NCBI GenBank assembly: GCA_037440065.1
Contig: JBBIUV010000016.1
Coordinates: 496,001-560,000 of the forward strand
Origin: UBA1563 sp037440065
GTDB lineage: Bacteria > Bacteroidota > Ignavibacteria > Ignavibacteriales > Ignavibacteriaceae
Direction: 5' to 3'
Length of the DNA stretch: 64,000 nucleotides
The notes under the pieces are model-generated. The model was not told the DNA's origin. It saw only the letters and a list, made by a program, of their open reading frames with translations, and ran no database searches. Below, one piece after another: positions 1 to 7,213 of this stretch. The translations under genes and the position numbers were made by a program. Position 1 is the stretch's first letter; each line of letters starts with the position of its first letter.

Positions 1-1
1 G

Positions 2-148
2 AAAAGTGTTCTGAAGTAGCATAAAAGTACTCGTAAGTAACAGAAAAGGACTTTCCGTACAAAAAAAGTGCTTGTAAGGAGTAAAAAAGGGGTTTCCGGG
101 TTTCGGGAAAGTAGAATTTAGAGTCAGAAAAGCATATTCTTAGTACAT
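2..148. repeat. Degenerate tandem repeat, 21-nt period
   Basis: Seven units begin at 2, 23, 44, 65, 86, 107 and 128. Most open with AAAAG or AAAGT and several carry a GTAAGTA or GTAC core near the middle. The spacing is strictly 21 nt although the units have diverged. The plus strand is closed by stops in all frames. One minus-strand frame stays open from 155 to the window edge, but it has no start codon, and a period divisible by three makes open frames likely by chance. It probably continues upstream of the window. Confidence 0.6.
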
Positions 149-543
149 TAATATGCTAAAATAAGCTAAAAACGTACTTTTAGCGTTAGTTTTGGGCTGC
201 GACTATTAACGGTCGGGTTAGTAAACTGCAAATTTGGAAGATTCGCTAAAAATGGAGTGATAGTAAAATATTAATTTGATTGAAATAGTGAGCTTTGTGA
301 AAATCTTTGTGCTCATTGTGGTTAGCTTTTTTTACCACAAAGTTCACAATGGGAAACACAAAGGGCACAAAGTTAGATTAAGTGTAAGATTCAGCCAGAG
401 GCTGACAGGGATGATTCAGATAGAGTATTGATGAACAGGGTGATAAGAATGGGTATGAGAAAGGCATAGAGATAAAATGGGAAAAATAATCAATTTATTA
501 TAGCTAAGTAGATTGCATTATCAACAAATATAAAGGTGGTACA
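149..543. other. Non-coding stretch upstream of the first gene
   Basis: No credible reading frame is visible. The stretch holds the decayed tail of the 21-nt repeat (to about 190), an inverted-repeat element at 305-372, and an A-rich leader ending in a good Shine-Dalgarno (AAAGGTGG at 532-539) that serves the gene starting at 544. Confidence 0.5.
305..372. repeat. Imperfect inverted-repeat element (CTTTGTG/CACAAAG type)
   Basis: CTTTGTGC at 305-312 pairs with GCACAAAG at 365-372. CATTGTGGT at 314-322 pairs with ACCACAAAG at 334-342 or CACAATG at 345-351. The right arm carries duplicated CACAAAG-like words, so the arms are unequal. CTTTGTGCC/GGCACAAAG-type elements are common dispersed intergenic repeats in many bacteria. 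This looks like one such copy; relation to a mobile element is not shown. Confidence 0.5.
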
Positions 544-1239
544 ATGTCCAATGATCAAAATGGTGTTCATGTTTCAAGAACGGTGTTATTCAGAGTAGCT
601 GATAAAACACATGAAACAACGAAGGGGCTTGAGAAATTGGCGCTTTCGGGGTTAACAACAGATTATTACGCTGCTTTTGCAGCCAATATTCAGCTTGCAA
701 AAAACTTTAAAACGGCGGATGAGGTAAAAAAAGCCAACGCAAAGAAACTTTCCGAAGTGAAGAAAAAATGTGAAGAATGTTTCAATTGGGTTAAGAAACT
801 TCAATTCTACATAAAGAGAGCTTTTAATGAAGGCTCGCCCCAATGGAACGAACTCCCCGAAAAAATTTCAGAATCAAAAAAAGATGAAGCGGAGATGTTA
901 AATCTTCTTCCCGCAACTTTTACTCTTGCTGAGAAATACGCCGCAGAGTTAAAGGCGAAAGGAATGCCGGATACTTATAAACAAACCGGTGAAGCCTTAA
1001 AAGCTGAACTTGAGACTATAACAATAGAACATGGTAAAATGGTTGAGCAGAGCCAAGCCTACACGGTACAACGGAAACTGGCGCATAGAAAAGTCTATGA
1101 TACCGTTAATGAAATTAATGAGTTAGACAGACAAGAATACCAAGACGACCCGGTAACGTTAAAGCTGTTCAAGTCCCAATGGCCGCAAGCTAAAGATAAA
1201 GATAATGGAACGGATACTACACCGCCTCCAGCGCAGTAA
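544..1239 (+). CDS. Hypothetical helical cytoplasmic protein
   Basis: I do not recognise this 231-residue protein. It has no signal peptide or membrane segment and is rich in Lys, Glu and Ala with long predicted helices from about residue 20 to 210, suggesting a helical bundle. The region around residues 55-90 is strongly lysine-rich with a CEEC pair at 76-79. The last ~15 residues form a polar, proline-rich tail ending PPPAQ. The ATG at 544 is supported by AAAGGTGG five bases upstream. It is followed by short GAATTAGG repeats and then an AAA-type ATPase, and preceded by a 21-nt tandem repeat, which suggests an accessory region. Coding is likely; function is unknown. Confidence 0.75.
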   Translation: MSNDQNGVHVSRTVLFRVADKTHETTKGLEKLALSGLTTDYYAAFAANIQLAKNFKTADEVKKANAKKLSEVKKKCEECFNWVKKLQFYIKRAFNEGSPQWNELPEKISESKKDEAEMLNLLPATFTLAEKYAAELKAKGMPDTYKQTGEALKAELETITIEHGKMVEQSQAYTVQRKLAHRKVYDTVNEINELDRQEYQDDPVTLKLFKSQWPQAKDKDNGTDTTPPPAQ

Positions 1240-1241
1240 TA

Positions 1242-1270
1242 ATTAGGAATTACGAATTAGGAATTAGGAG
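1242..1270. repeat. Short direct repeats (GAATTAGG/GAATTACG)
   Basis: Three to four successive copies of an 8-10 nt word of the form GAATTAGG or GAATTACG lie directly behind the stop codon of the preceding gene. Such arrays are frequent intergenic debris in this type of genome. No function is inferred. Confidence 0.5.
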
Positions 1271-1447
1271 AAAAAGAATACTAAAAAACATTTTTTCTGA
1301 TAACTGATTCGTTGTGGCGAACTGACAACCAAATACTAACAGAGGGTGATGGACTGGACTCGATGGCGGTTCATCATCCTGGTTTATTATAAAATAATAG
1401 TAACTAAAAAGAATCAGGTTAGATAATAAATAAATTGTTGAGGTAAT

Positions 1448-3112
1448 ATGAAAAATAGAAACCATCAGTCAGAGTTTAAGTTTAGAAAGAATGATAGAAT
1501 TGGCTCTGCAGCAGCTGAAGATGATGAAGAATTTTTAATTAATTGTTTTTACGATACTGGTGATTTAGCACTTTTATCAGATATTGATGACAATCGTCAA
1601 ATAATCGTTGGACGCACTGGAACTGGTAAATCTGCCCTTTTACGTAAATTAAAAGATGAGAATAATGGTGCTGTAATTGATATATCACCCGAAAATTTAG
1701 CATTAACATATGTCTCAAATTCAACCATATTAACATTCTTTGAGAGCATAGGTGTTAATCTTGATCCATTTTTTAAATTATTGTGGCGGCACATATTTAC
1801 TGTAGAAATTCTTACTAAACATTTTGAATCACATAATACTGTCGAACGAAAATCGATATTTGATCACATTACTCAATTATTTTCCAGTAATTCACGTAAA
1901 GATAAAGAAATAAGGGAAGCTATTGATTATTTAAAAAATTGGGGAGAGAAGTTTTGGCTGGAGACTGAATTTAGGGTAAAAGAAATTACTCAAAAAGTTG
2001 AAGATGATTTAAAGGCGCAATTAAATGGTAAAATTAGTTTGCCATTTGCCGAAATAGGAGGTGTACTGAGTTCTGAAACCAAATTAACTGGTGAACAAAA
2101 ATCTGAACTGAAGTCCAGAGGGCAAGAAATAATCAGTACAGCACAAGTTCAGGACTTAACTAAAGTCCTGAAATTATTAGATTCAGTGCTAGATGATAAA
2201 CAGAAAAGATATTTTATATTAATTGATAAACTTGATGAGAATTGGGTGGAAGAAAGACTAAGATATAAATTAATCATGTCTTTAATTGTTACAGCCAGAG
2301 AATTAACCAAGGTCAAAAATGTCAAAATAATATTAAGTCTTAGAAGAGATTTGGTAGACAGAGTATTTAAATTATGTAGAGACTCTGGTTTTCAAGAAGA
2401 AAAATTTCAATCGCTATACCTTCCTTTATTGTGGAAGAAATCTGACTTGATAGAAATATTAGATCGCAGAATTGATTATTTAGTTCGAAGAAGACACACT
2501 CGAAAAAAAGTATCCCATCTTGATTTACTGCCTAAAAAATTTAATAAAAAAGATATAACGGAATATATAAGCACAATGGTACGAAATCCGAGAGATATAA
2601 TCTGTTTTTTTAACAAGTGCATTGAAACTGCTTCTGAACTTACAAAATTGCAATCTACTGAATTAAAAATAGCGGAAGGAGAATACTCACGATCAAGAAT
2701 TCGGGCGTTAGCTGATGAATGGAGTGCTGATTATCCTAACTTATTGGATTTTGTATCTATCCTAAATGGGAGACCTCAATCATTTAAACTTAGTAATATT
2801 ACTGAAAGAGAAATTGATGATGTTTGCTTAAATATTGCGTCAGAATACCCTCAAGGTCAAGGGATTCTTAATCAAAGTGCAATTAAGTTAACGGAAGGTA
2901 TTGGATCCTCGAACGAAATTAAGAAACTTTTAATTCAAATTCTTTTTAAAATTGGACTTGTTGGTTTAAAACTACAACCTTATGAAAAGGAAACATGGAA
3001 TGATGATCTCGGAAAAATATTTTCTTTTTCTGATATTGAAGATACAACTAGCATCGTAATCCATCCAATTTATTATCGAGCGCTCGGTATTAAGCTAAAA
3101 GATAATAATTAA
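1448..3112 (+). CDS. P-loop ATPase, Sll1717 family-like
   Basis: A 554-residue cytoplasmic NTPase. The Walker A motif GRTGTGKS lies at residues 55-62, and a hydrophobic strand ending in an acidic pair (FILIDKLDENW, about 256-266) is a plausible Walker B. A conserved-looking segment, RNPRDIICFFNKC, falls near residue 380. The N-terminal DDEEFLINCFYDTGDL resembles the start of Sll1717-family P-loop ATPases, a STAND/KAP-like group of unclear function often seen in accessory and defence neighbourhoods. There is no effector domain or membrane segment that I can identify. The ATG at 1448 is preceded by GAGG. The gene is more A+T-rich than the 7-9 kb genes and sits between repeats, consistent with transfer. 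Family assignment is moderately sure; the role is not. Confidence 0.7.
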   Translation: MKNRNHQSEFKFRKNDRIGSAAAEDDEEFLINCFYDTGDLALLSDIDDNRQIIVGRTGTGKSALLRKLKDENNGAVIDISPENLALTYVSNSTILTFFESIGVNLDPFFKLLWRHIFTVEILTKHFESHNTVERKSIFDHITQLFSSNSRKDKEIREAIDYLKNWGEKFWLETEFRVKEITQKVEDDLKAQLNGKISLPFAEIGGVLSSETKLTGEQKSELKSRGQEIISTAQVQDLTKVLKLLDSVLDDKQKRYFILIDKLDENWVEERLRYKLIMSLIVTARELTKVKNVKIILSLRRDLVDRVFKLCRDSGFQEEKFQSLYLPLLWKKSDLIEILDRRIDYLVRRRHTRKKVSHLDLLPKKFNKKDITEYISTMVRNPRDIICFFNKCIETASELTKLQSTELKIAEGEYSRSRIRALADEWSADYPNLLDFVSILNGRPQSFKLSNITEREIDDVCLNIASEYPQGQGILNQSAIKLTEGIGSSNEIKKLLIQILFKIGLVGLKLQPYEKETWNDDLGKIFSFSDIEDTTSIVIHPIYYRALGIKLKDNN

Positions 3113-3141
3113 TATCTCGAAGAAAAATGGAAGTTTTATCT

Positions 3142-3172
3142 AAATAAAATTTAAAGCAGTATGGGGTCTTAA
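3142..3172 (+). repeat. Leader repeat, copy 1
   Basis: This 31-nt segment matches about 24 of 31 positions with 3424-3454 and contains the shared core AAAGCAGT-n-TGGGGT/TGGGTT-n-TTAA. It ends 5 nt before the ATG of a 45-codon reading frame at 3178. Copies 2 and 3 end 26 and about 30 nt before larger genes. It is likely a duplicated promoter or leader, or a remnant of gene duplication. Confidence 0.45.
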
Positions 3173-3177
3173 AAAAC

Positions 3178-3315
3178 ATGGCATTTAGTAAAGTAATATT
3201 ACCAAACCTTCGAAGTCTGCGCCCAAAATGGATTAGAGCAAGAAGGTTAGAGCAGAAACAAATAAGTAGTTTGGCAGCGCAAGAAACCGATGAATCGGTT
3301 TCGGGAATGATATGA
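3178..3315 (+). CDS. Possible 45-aa small protein or gene remnant
   Basis: A 45-codon frame beginning MAFSKVILPNLRSL and ending in TGA at 3313. It is basic in the first half (RPKWIRARR) and polar afterwards, with no recognised domain. There is no clear Shine-Dalgarno. The only support is position: a copy of the leader repeat found before the genes at 3481 and 4738 lies just upstream. The basic, helical look (KWIRARRLEQKQISSLA) could be the start of a helix-turn-helix protein cut short by mutation. Treat as doubtful. Confidence 0.25.
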   Translation: MAFSKVILPNLRSLRPKWIRARRLEQKQISSLAAQETDESVSGMI

Positions 3316-3325
3316 GTTGTATGTT

Positions 3326-3409
3326 CCCACGACTAAAGTCGTGGGTTAAAAAAAGAAAATAGAAAACTGAGTTCAAAGGAATAAACTAACCCACGGATTT
3401 ATGTGTGGG
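3326..3409. repeat. REP-like pair of hairpins
   Basis: CCCACGAC at 3326-3333 and GTCGTGGG at 3338-3345 form a perfect 8-bp stem with a TAAA loop. A second, weaker hairpin at 3390-3409 has CCCAC and GTGGG arms. Paired CCCACGAC/GTCGTGGG palindromes are typical of REP elements mobilised by IS200-like Y1 (RAYT) transposases. No transposase gene is present within the window, so this would be a non-autonomous copy. Confidence 0.6.
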
Positions 3410-3423
3410 GAAAATGTAAATGG

Positions 3424-3454
3424 AAATAATTAATAAAGCAGTGTTGGGTTTTAA
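3424..3454 (+). repeat. Leader repeat, copy 2
   Basis: AAATAATTAATAAAGCAGTG followed by TTGGGTTTTAA. It is nearly identical to 4673-4708 and ends 26 nt before the ATG at 3481, about the same distance as copy 3 from its gene. Shared sequence at shared spacing argues for a common promoter or leader. Confidence 0.55.
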
Positions 3455-3480
3455 CTTAATAATATAGATTTACGAGAAGT

Positions 3481-4065
3481 ATGCTTAAATATCAAATAGT
3501 CATTGCAATATTTATAATTCACTTTACTACAATAAGTGCGCATGATAGAAAGGCTTTTGTCAACGCAGAATATTCTGTAATCCGTAATAATAATATTCGG
3601 TTAAGTTTTGAAGGAGCTGGCGGACTTTCTGATGGCGCTGCTCTGTCATTTGCATTACTATCCGTAGCAATGTTTAAAGATAATGAAAATTCAAAATATT
3701 TTATTTCATCAAATGCATTGTTCGCAGGAGCAGCCGGTTTATCAATGCTTATTTTTGGGGAAAAAACGGTGAGTATTCCCATGTTACTACTATCTCCCAT
3801 ATTGATATCAAATATTAGATTTAGTCGTCCAATAATACCAAACTATTTAGATATTAATTTTCAGCAGAAAACGGATTATTTTCTCTTTTATTCTAATTCT
3901 GAAGTATACACTACTACAATTATCGGCTTTGAGGGATATATACACAAGGTTGGTATAACCTTCAGTGTAAATTATCCATGGTCAAAAAAATACTATGGAG
4001 ATAAAATTGATCGTAATCTCTTTATAAGCTGTGGTGTAAGAATTCAAACTGAGGGAGAGCGATAG
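3481..4065 (+). CDS. Exported hypothetical protein
   Basis: A 194-residue protein with an N-terminal signal peptide (hydrophobic residues 5-18, likely cleavage after ISA at about 20). The mature part alternates hydrophobic and polar residues, with a glycine/alanine-rich hydrophobic stretch at about 85-105, and contains beta-rich segments such as FLFYSNSEVYTTTIIGFEG. This suggests a small envelope or outer-membrane beta protein, but no family was recognised. The C-terminus (CGVRIQTEGER) is not a typical barrel end. It sits directly behind leader repeat copy 2 and before a lipoprotein gene in the same direction. Confidence 0.6.
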   Translation: MLKYQIVIAIFIIHFTTISAHDRKAFVNAEYSVIRNNNIRLSFEGAGGLSDGAALSFALLSVAMFKDNENSKYFISSNALFAGAAGLSMLIFGEKTVSIPMLLLSPILISNIRFSRPIIPNYLDINFQQKTDYFLFYSNSEVYTTTIIGFEGYIHKVGITFSVNYPWSKKYYGDKIDRNLFISCGVRIQTEGER

Positions 4066-4173
4066 ACTGCAAAAAGTTATTAACCAATTTGCAGAAGTAA
4101 AACATAAATGGAAGAAAGTAAATAATAAACTGGATGTAAACCACAGCTTGTTCAAACTTAAAAGTAAACAACA

Positions 4174-4635
4174 ATGAATATCGGATCGAAAAAAAAAGAA
4201 AGAGAATGGAGCAAATATTTGCCGGTCATATTCGTACCGGTTTTCTTGAGTTTTATCGGTTGTACCACAGATGATCTTTATGATACGACCAATAAGAATT
4301 ATTTTGCTCAGGCAGACGCATCCGTTTATTTAACTTCATTCCCTTCAGCCATATACCTGGAAGAAGGGAAAAGTATCTATATTGAAAATGGACAATCAAC
4401 ATTCAGATTTTTTACCGTAACAGAGGACAATGAATTTAATGCTGCTGTAAAAATTGAGATAATTTACAATTACGGAACAAATAGAATTATTGAGCTAAAT
4501 ACAAACATAGACCCACAATTCTATGAATTAGAAAATGGTCTTCCGTATGACATTCATCTGAAAGAATTGAATTATGTGAACGGAACGTATCAGATAATGT
4601 TTCAGTACAATCACCATGCGCATTGGTTACAATAA
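4174..4635 (+). CDS. Predicted small lipoprotein of unknown function
   Basis: A 153-residue protein with an unusual N-terminus: about 15 charged residues (KKKEREW), a hydrophobic segment, then a lipobox-like FIGC at about residue 30, where lipidation would occur. The rest is acidic and beta-rich with no recognised domain. The charged extension before the hydrophobic core suggests that the true start might be later, but no internal Met offers one. It lies 108 bases after the exported protein at 3481 and probably shares its transcript. Function is unknown. Confidence 0.5.
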   Translation: MNIGSKKKEREWSKYLPVIFVPVFLSFIGCTTDDLYDTTNKNYFAQADASVYLTSFPSAIYLEEGKSIYIENGQSTFRFFTVTEDNEFNAAVKIEIIYNYGTNRIIELNTNIDPQFYELENGLPYDIHLKELNYVNGTYQIMFQYNHHAHWLQ

Positions 4636-4672
4636 CAATATAAAGAAGTAGAATTCTTATGCAACACAAATT

Positions 4673-4708
4673 AAATAATTAAGTAAGAAGGTAGTGTTGG
4701 GTTTTAAT
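4673..4708 (+). repeat. Leader repeat, copy 3
   Basis: AAATAATTAAGTAAGAAGGT followed by AGTGTTGGGTTTTAA, ending 29 nt before the ATG at 4738. It matches 3424-3454 across nearly its whole length except for a 4-5 nt insertion. A CAACAC word at 4662-4667 could pair with GTGTTG inside the repeat, but this pairing is not seen at copy 2. Confidence 0.55.
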
Positions 4709-4737
4709 ATTCATCTAGGGAAGGATAAAATATATTC

Positions 4738-5370
4738 ATGAATAAAGTGATTTTAATTTTACTATTTATGTGTTCACTTGAGATCTTTTCTCAACCTCTG
4801 ACGATAACGATTAATGGTGGAATGTATAATGCAGTAAACCAACCAGAGAATACTTTCAGTTGTGGTGGTGGAAGTTCTGGAGGCCCCGGGGATTTAATTG
4901 AAATAATTATTGATTACGGGAAGAAAAAAATAGTGGTTGAACCTTATATAGGGATTGGATATAAAATTCCCTATCCTCCGTTAAAAGATGGGTTACGTTT
5001 AGATTACCCTACATTAAATGAAGCAGGAGAATATATGGATTTAGGAATAAAAAAAACTTATGAAGTTGGCAAAATGGATTTACGTCTGTTCGCTGGGCTG
5101 GGATACCGTTGGGATAGTTATTTGGCAGAATATAATGATTTCAATTTTAGTCAGACATTCCATTTCAAAGGATTAAAATATCAAACCGGAATACAAATGA
5201 ATTTTGGATTCCTCGACAACATAGATGTAACACTTTCATATGAATATACAATAAAAGAAAAAGTAGAAAACAAAGGGACTAAAAACAGAATGCGATATGA
5301 ATTCACCGGAGGAGGTAATTATCATTCGATATTTCTTGGGTTAAGCTTAAATATTTCAGAAATGCTTTAG
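4738..5370 (+). CDS. Predicted outer-membrane beta-barrel protein
   Basis: A 210-residue protein with a clear signal peptide (MNKVILILLFMCSLEIFSQ, cleavage near 19). Alternating beta strands ending in SIFLGLSLNIS resemble small 8-stranded outer-membrane barrels. A Gly/Ser-rich loop (CGGGSSGGPG) near residues 42-51 and proline-rich YPPLKDG further on mark extracellular-type loops. The gene follows leader repeat copy 3. No specific family was recognised; it may be a porin-like or adhesion protein. Confidence 0.6.
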   Translation: MNKVILILLFMCSLEIFSQPLTITINGGMYNAVNQPENTFSCGGGSSGGPGDLIEIIIDYGKKKIVVEPYIGIGYKIPYPPLKDGLRLDYPTLNEAGEYMDLGIKKTYEVGKMDLRLFAGLGYRWDSYLAEYNDFNFSQTFHFKGLKYQTGIQMNFGFLDNIDVTLSYEYTIKEKVENKGTKNRMRYEFTGGGNYHSIFLGLSLNISEML

Positions 5371-5443
5371 GAATGGATAACCTATTGAGCAGATTACGAA
5401 GATGGTTCATTAATTGTCAGCAAGAATTAAAGGTGTTTTTCTA

Positions 5444-6103
5444 ATGAAAAGTTTTAATTATTCTCTCTACTTTTTTTTTCTTATAATTTTGTATTTCTCT
5501 TATAATACTTCAGCTCAAAAAAAGCCGCAATTCATGAACTTTAGTTTCTTTGGTGGCGCAGCATACCCTGTTGGTGATTTCGGCAGTACGATAGGTGAAA
5601 AAGCTTCTTATGCAAAAACCGGATTTTGCGGAATGTTTGAAATGAGGAAGAATTTGATCTCGAATATAAATTGGATTGGTTCGCTTGCGGCAGATTTTAA
5701 TAGTTTTGATGAAGAGACATTCCATTCTCAATTCGGGAACAATAAAATCTCCTTCTCCAATTATACATCCACGTGGATTATGACGGGAGTTGGTTTTGAG
5801 TTTTCGGCATCTTCTATCTCAAAGGTTTATGGAACTGGGCAGATCGGATTTATGCTTTTCAGTTTCCCTGATATTACCTATAAGAATAGAAATTTAAATA
5901 GCATTCAAACTACGCAAAGAGGAACGGCAACGGCTTTTGGTTTTGGAGGAGGTTTTATAATGTATGGAATAAATCTAGGTGTAAGGTATTACACAGGTGA
6001 ACCTGAATATATACAAAAGGTGAATTACAACAATTATACTGATGAGGTAAAAGTAAAAGTACCCGTAGCTGTTTTGCAGTTTATAATCGGAATAAATGTT
6101 TAG
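5444..6103 (+). CDS. Outer-membrane beta-barrel protein, paralogue 1
   Basis: A 219-residue protein starting MKSFNYSLYFFF; the ATG at 5444 is preferred to an upstream TTG at 5414 because the signal peptide then begins at residue 1 and AAGGTG lies about 10 bases upstream. The signal peptide ends near NTSAQ. The mature protein has strands typical of an OmpA-like/porin-family 8-strand barrel and a C-terminus of the form VAVLQFIIGINV. It is clearly paralogous to the next gene: both share a GDFGST...GEK motif, an F-GMxEM-KNL block, GxGQIGxxxxSFPDIT and RYYTxEPEY. Function is unknown. Confidence 0.7.
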   Translation: MKSFNYSLYFFFLIILYFSYNTSAQKKPQFMNFSFFGGAAYPVGDFGSTIGEKASYAKTGFCGMFEMRKNLISNINWIGSLAADFNSFDEETFHSQFGNNKISFSNYTSTWIMTGVGFEFSASSISKVYGTGQIGFMLFSFPDITYKNRNLNSIQTTQRGTATAFGFGGGFIMYGINLGVRYYTGEPEYIQKVNYNNYTDEVKVKVPVAVLQFIIGINV

Positions 6104-6413
6104 TATTTAAATTTATAGTCTCGCGTTAAATTCTTGTGAAAAGGATTATTCGAGATATCCTACAATGTTGCATAAACTCTCTGAAGATGAGATACAGCGG
6201 ATATTGATAAAAAAAAGATCGGTCTATTGAATCAAGAGTAAGATGAAGAATTCCGATTCTGTTTTTCTCGGAGGATAGTATCGGTTTGCATATTTATCTG
6301 GAAGTAATAACCGACAAAATAGTTAGCGTAATCCAAGGATTTAGGACATAAGTAATTAAATAAAATGGAAACGGAGTTTCTAAATATTCACATTAAATAA
6401 AGGGAATCGTGTC
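6104..6413. other. Intergenic region between tandem paralogues
   Basis: A 310-base gap without a convincing gene. A 21-codon frame (MLHKLSEDEIQRIL...) at about 6165 looks like the fragment of a lost gene or chance. A ribosome-binding AAAGGGAA precedes the gene at 6414. No strong terminator is visible. Confidence 0.4.
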
Positions 6414-7073
6414 ATGAAAAGTTCAGGTTATTTAGTTCGTATTCTTTTGTTCGTAGTAATTCTTTTATCAAACAGTGTCTTTGCACAAGACGAGCTACCA
6501 CCGGTCCGTTTTAGTCTATCTGGCGGAATAGTTATGCCTCAGGGAGATTTTGGCTCCACTTCTGGTGAAAAAGGAGGATACGCTTCCACAGGTTTTGGCG
6601 GTATGCTTGAGATGTCTAAGAATTTGAATGAGAGTATTAATTGGGTTACATCAGTTTCAATGGATATAAACAGTATGGATGCGAATACCATGACAAATCA
6701 ATGGGGACAAGGGACTGTAACCGCTGGAAATTATGTAACTACCTGGGTAATGTCGGGAATAGGTATTGAGTCAGTAGCTTCACCAACGGTGACGGTTTAT
6801 GGTGTTGGGCAAATAGGACTATTATTTTCAAGTTTTCCGGATATTACTCTTTCCTCCGATGGACACTCAATAACTCAAACCGCTAAGTTGGCAAATGCGT
6901 TTGCCTTTGGAGTTGGAGCCGGTCTTATTCTAAATAAATTAAATGTAGGTTTAAGATATTACACCGCAGAACCTGAGTATGAACAATCTGCTACATATAT
7001 GGGTTATACCGGCACTGCAAAAGTGAAAATGCCTGCAGCGGTTTTACAATTAATGGTTGGTGTAAATTTTTAG
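6414..7073 (+). CDS. Outer-membrane beta-barrel protein, paralogue 2
   Basis: A 219-residue protein with a signal peptide ending SVFAQ at about 25. It aligns end to end with the gene at 5444, with shared blocks GDFGSTSGEK, GMLEMSKNL, INW, GVGQIG, SFPDIT and RYYTAEPEY, and the barrel-type C-terminus AAVLQLMVGVNF. The pair arose by tandem duplication; this copy is more Ala/Gly-rich and less basic. A plausible role is a small outer-membrane porin or structural barrel. Start is the ATG with AAAGGGAA upstream. Confidence 0.7.
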   Translation: MKSSGYLVRILLFVVILLSNSVFAQDELPPVRFSLSGGIVMPQGDFGSTSGEKGGYASTGFGGMLEMSKNLNESINWVTSVSMDINSMDANTMTNQWGQGTVTAGNYVTTWVMSGIGIESVASPTVTVYGVGQIGLLFSSFPDITLSSDGHSITQTAKLANAFAFGVGAGLILNKLNVGLRYYTAEPEYEQSATYMGYTGTAKVKMPAAVLQLMVGVNF

Positions 7074-7159
7074 CGCAAACATGCAAAGGAACGTTGGATG
7101 CATTACAAAACTTTCGACATAATTATCGGAGAAAAGAGGTATCAAACTATTTTGAATCT

Positions 7160-7188
7160 ATGATGAGAAATATTACTTTCTCTATCAT
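7160..7188 (+). promoter_or_regulatory. Hairpin ahead of the universal stress protein gene
   Basis: ATGATGAGAAA at 7160-7170 pairs with TTTCTCTATCAT at 7177-7188 with one bulged A and a 6-nt loop. There is no U-tract, so this is a structured leader or weak terminator rather than a typical intrinsic terminator. It ends 25 nt before the start codon at 7214. Confidence 0.4.
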
Positions 7189-7213
7189 AATTTGAAATAA
7201 AATCGGAAGCGTG

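Larger units (their letters stand above)
3316..3480. other. Intergenic region with REP-like hairpins
   Basis: Together with 3113-3315 this makes a 368-base gap between the ATPase and the next clear gene. It contains the hairpins at 3326-3345 and 3390-3409 and leader repeat copy 2 at 3424-3454. I see no other coding potential. Confidence 0.5.

Noticed and set aside
2..155. Minus-strand reading frame across the 21-nt repeat
   Set aside because: It has no start codon and lies on a repeat whose period is divisible by three, which keeps frames open by itself.
3390..4700. Integron cassette-like attC sites (GTTGGGT resembles GTTRRRY)
   Set aside because: No RYYYAAC partner at a correct distance, no palindromic attC fold and no integrase in the window. 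The GTTGGGT word is explained better by the repeated leader sequence.
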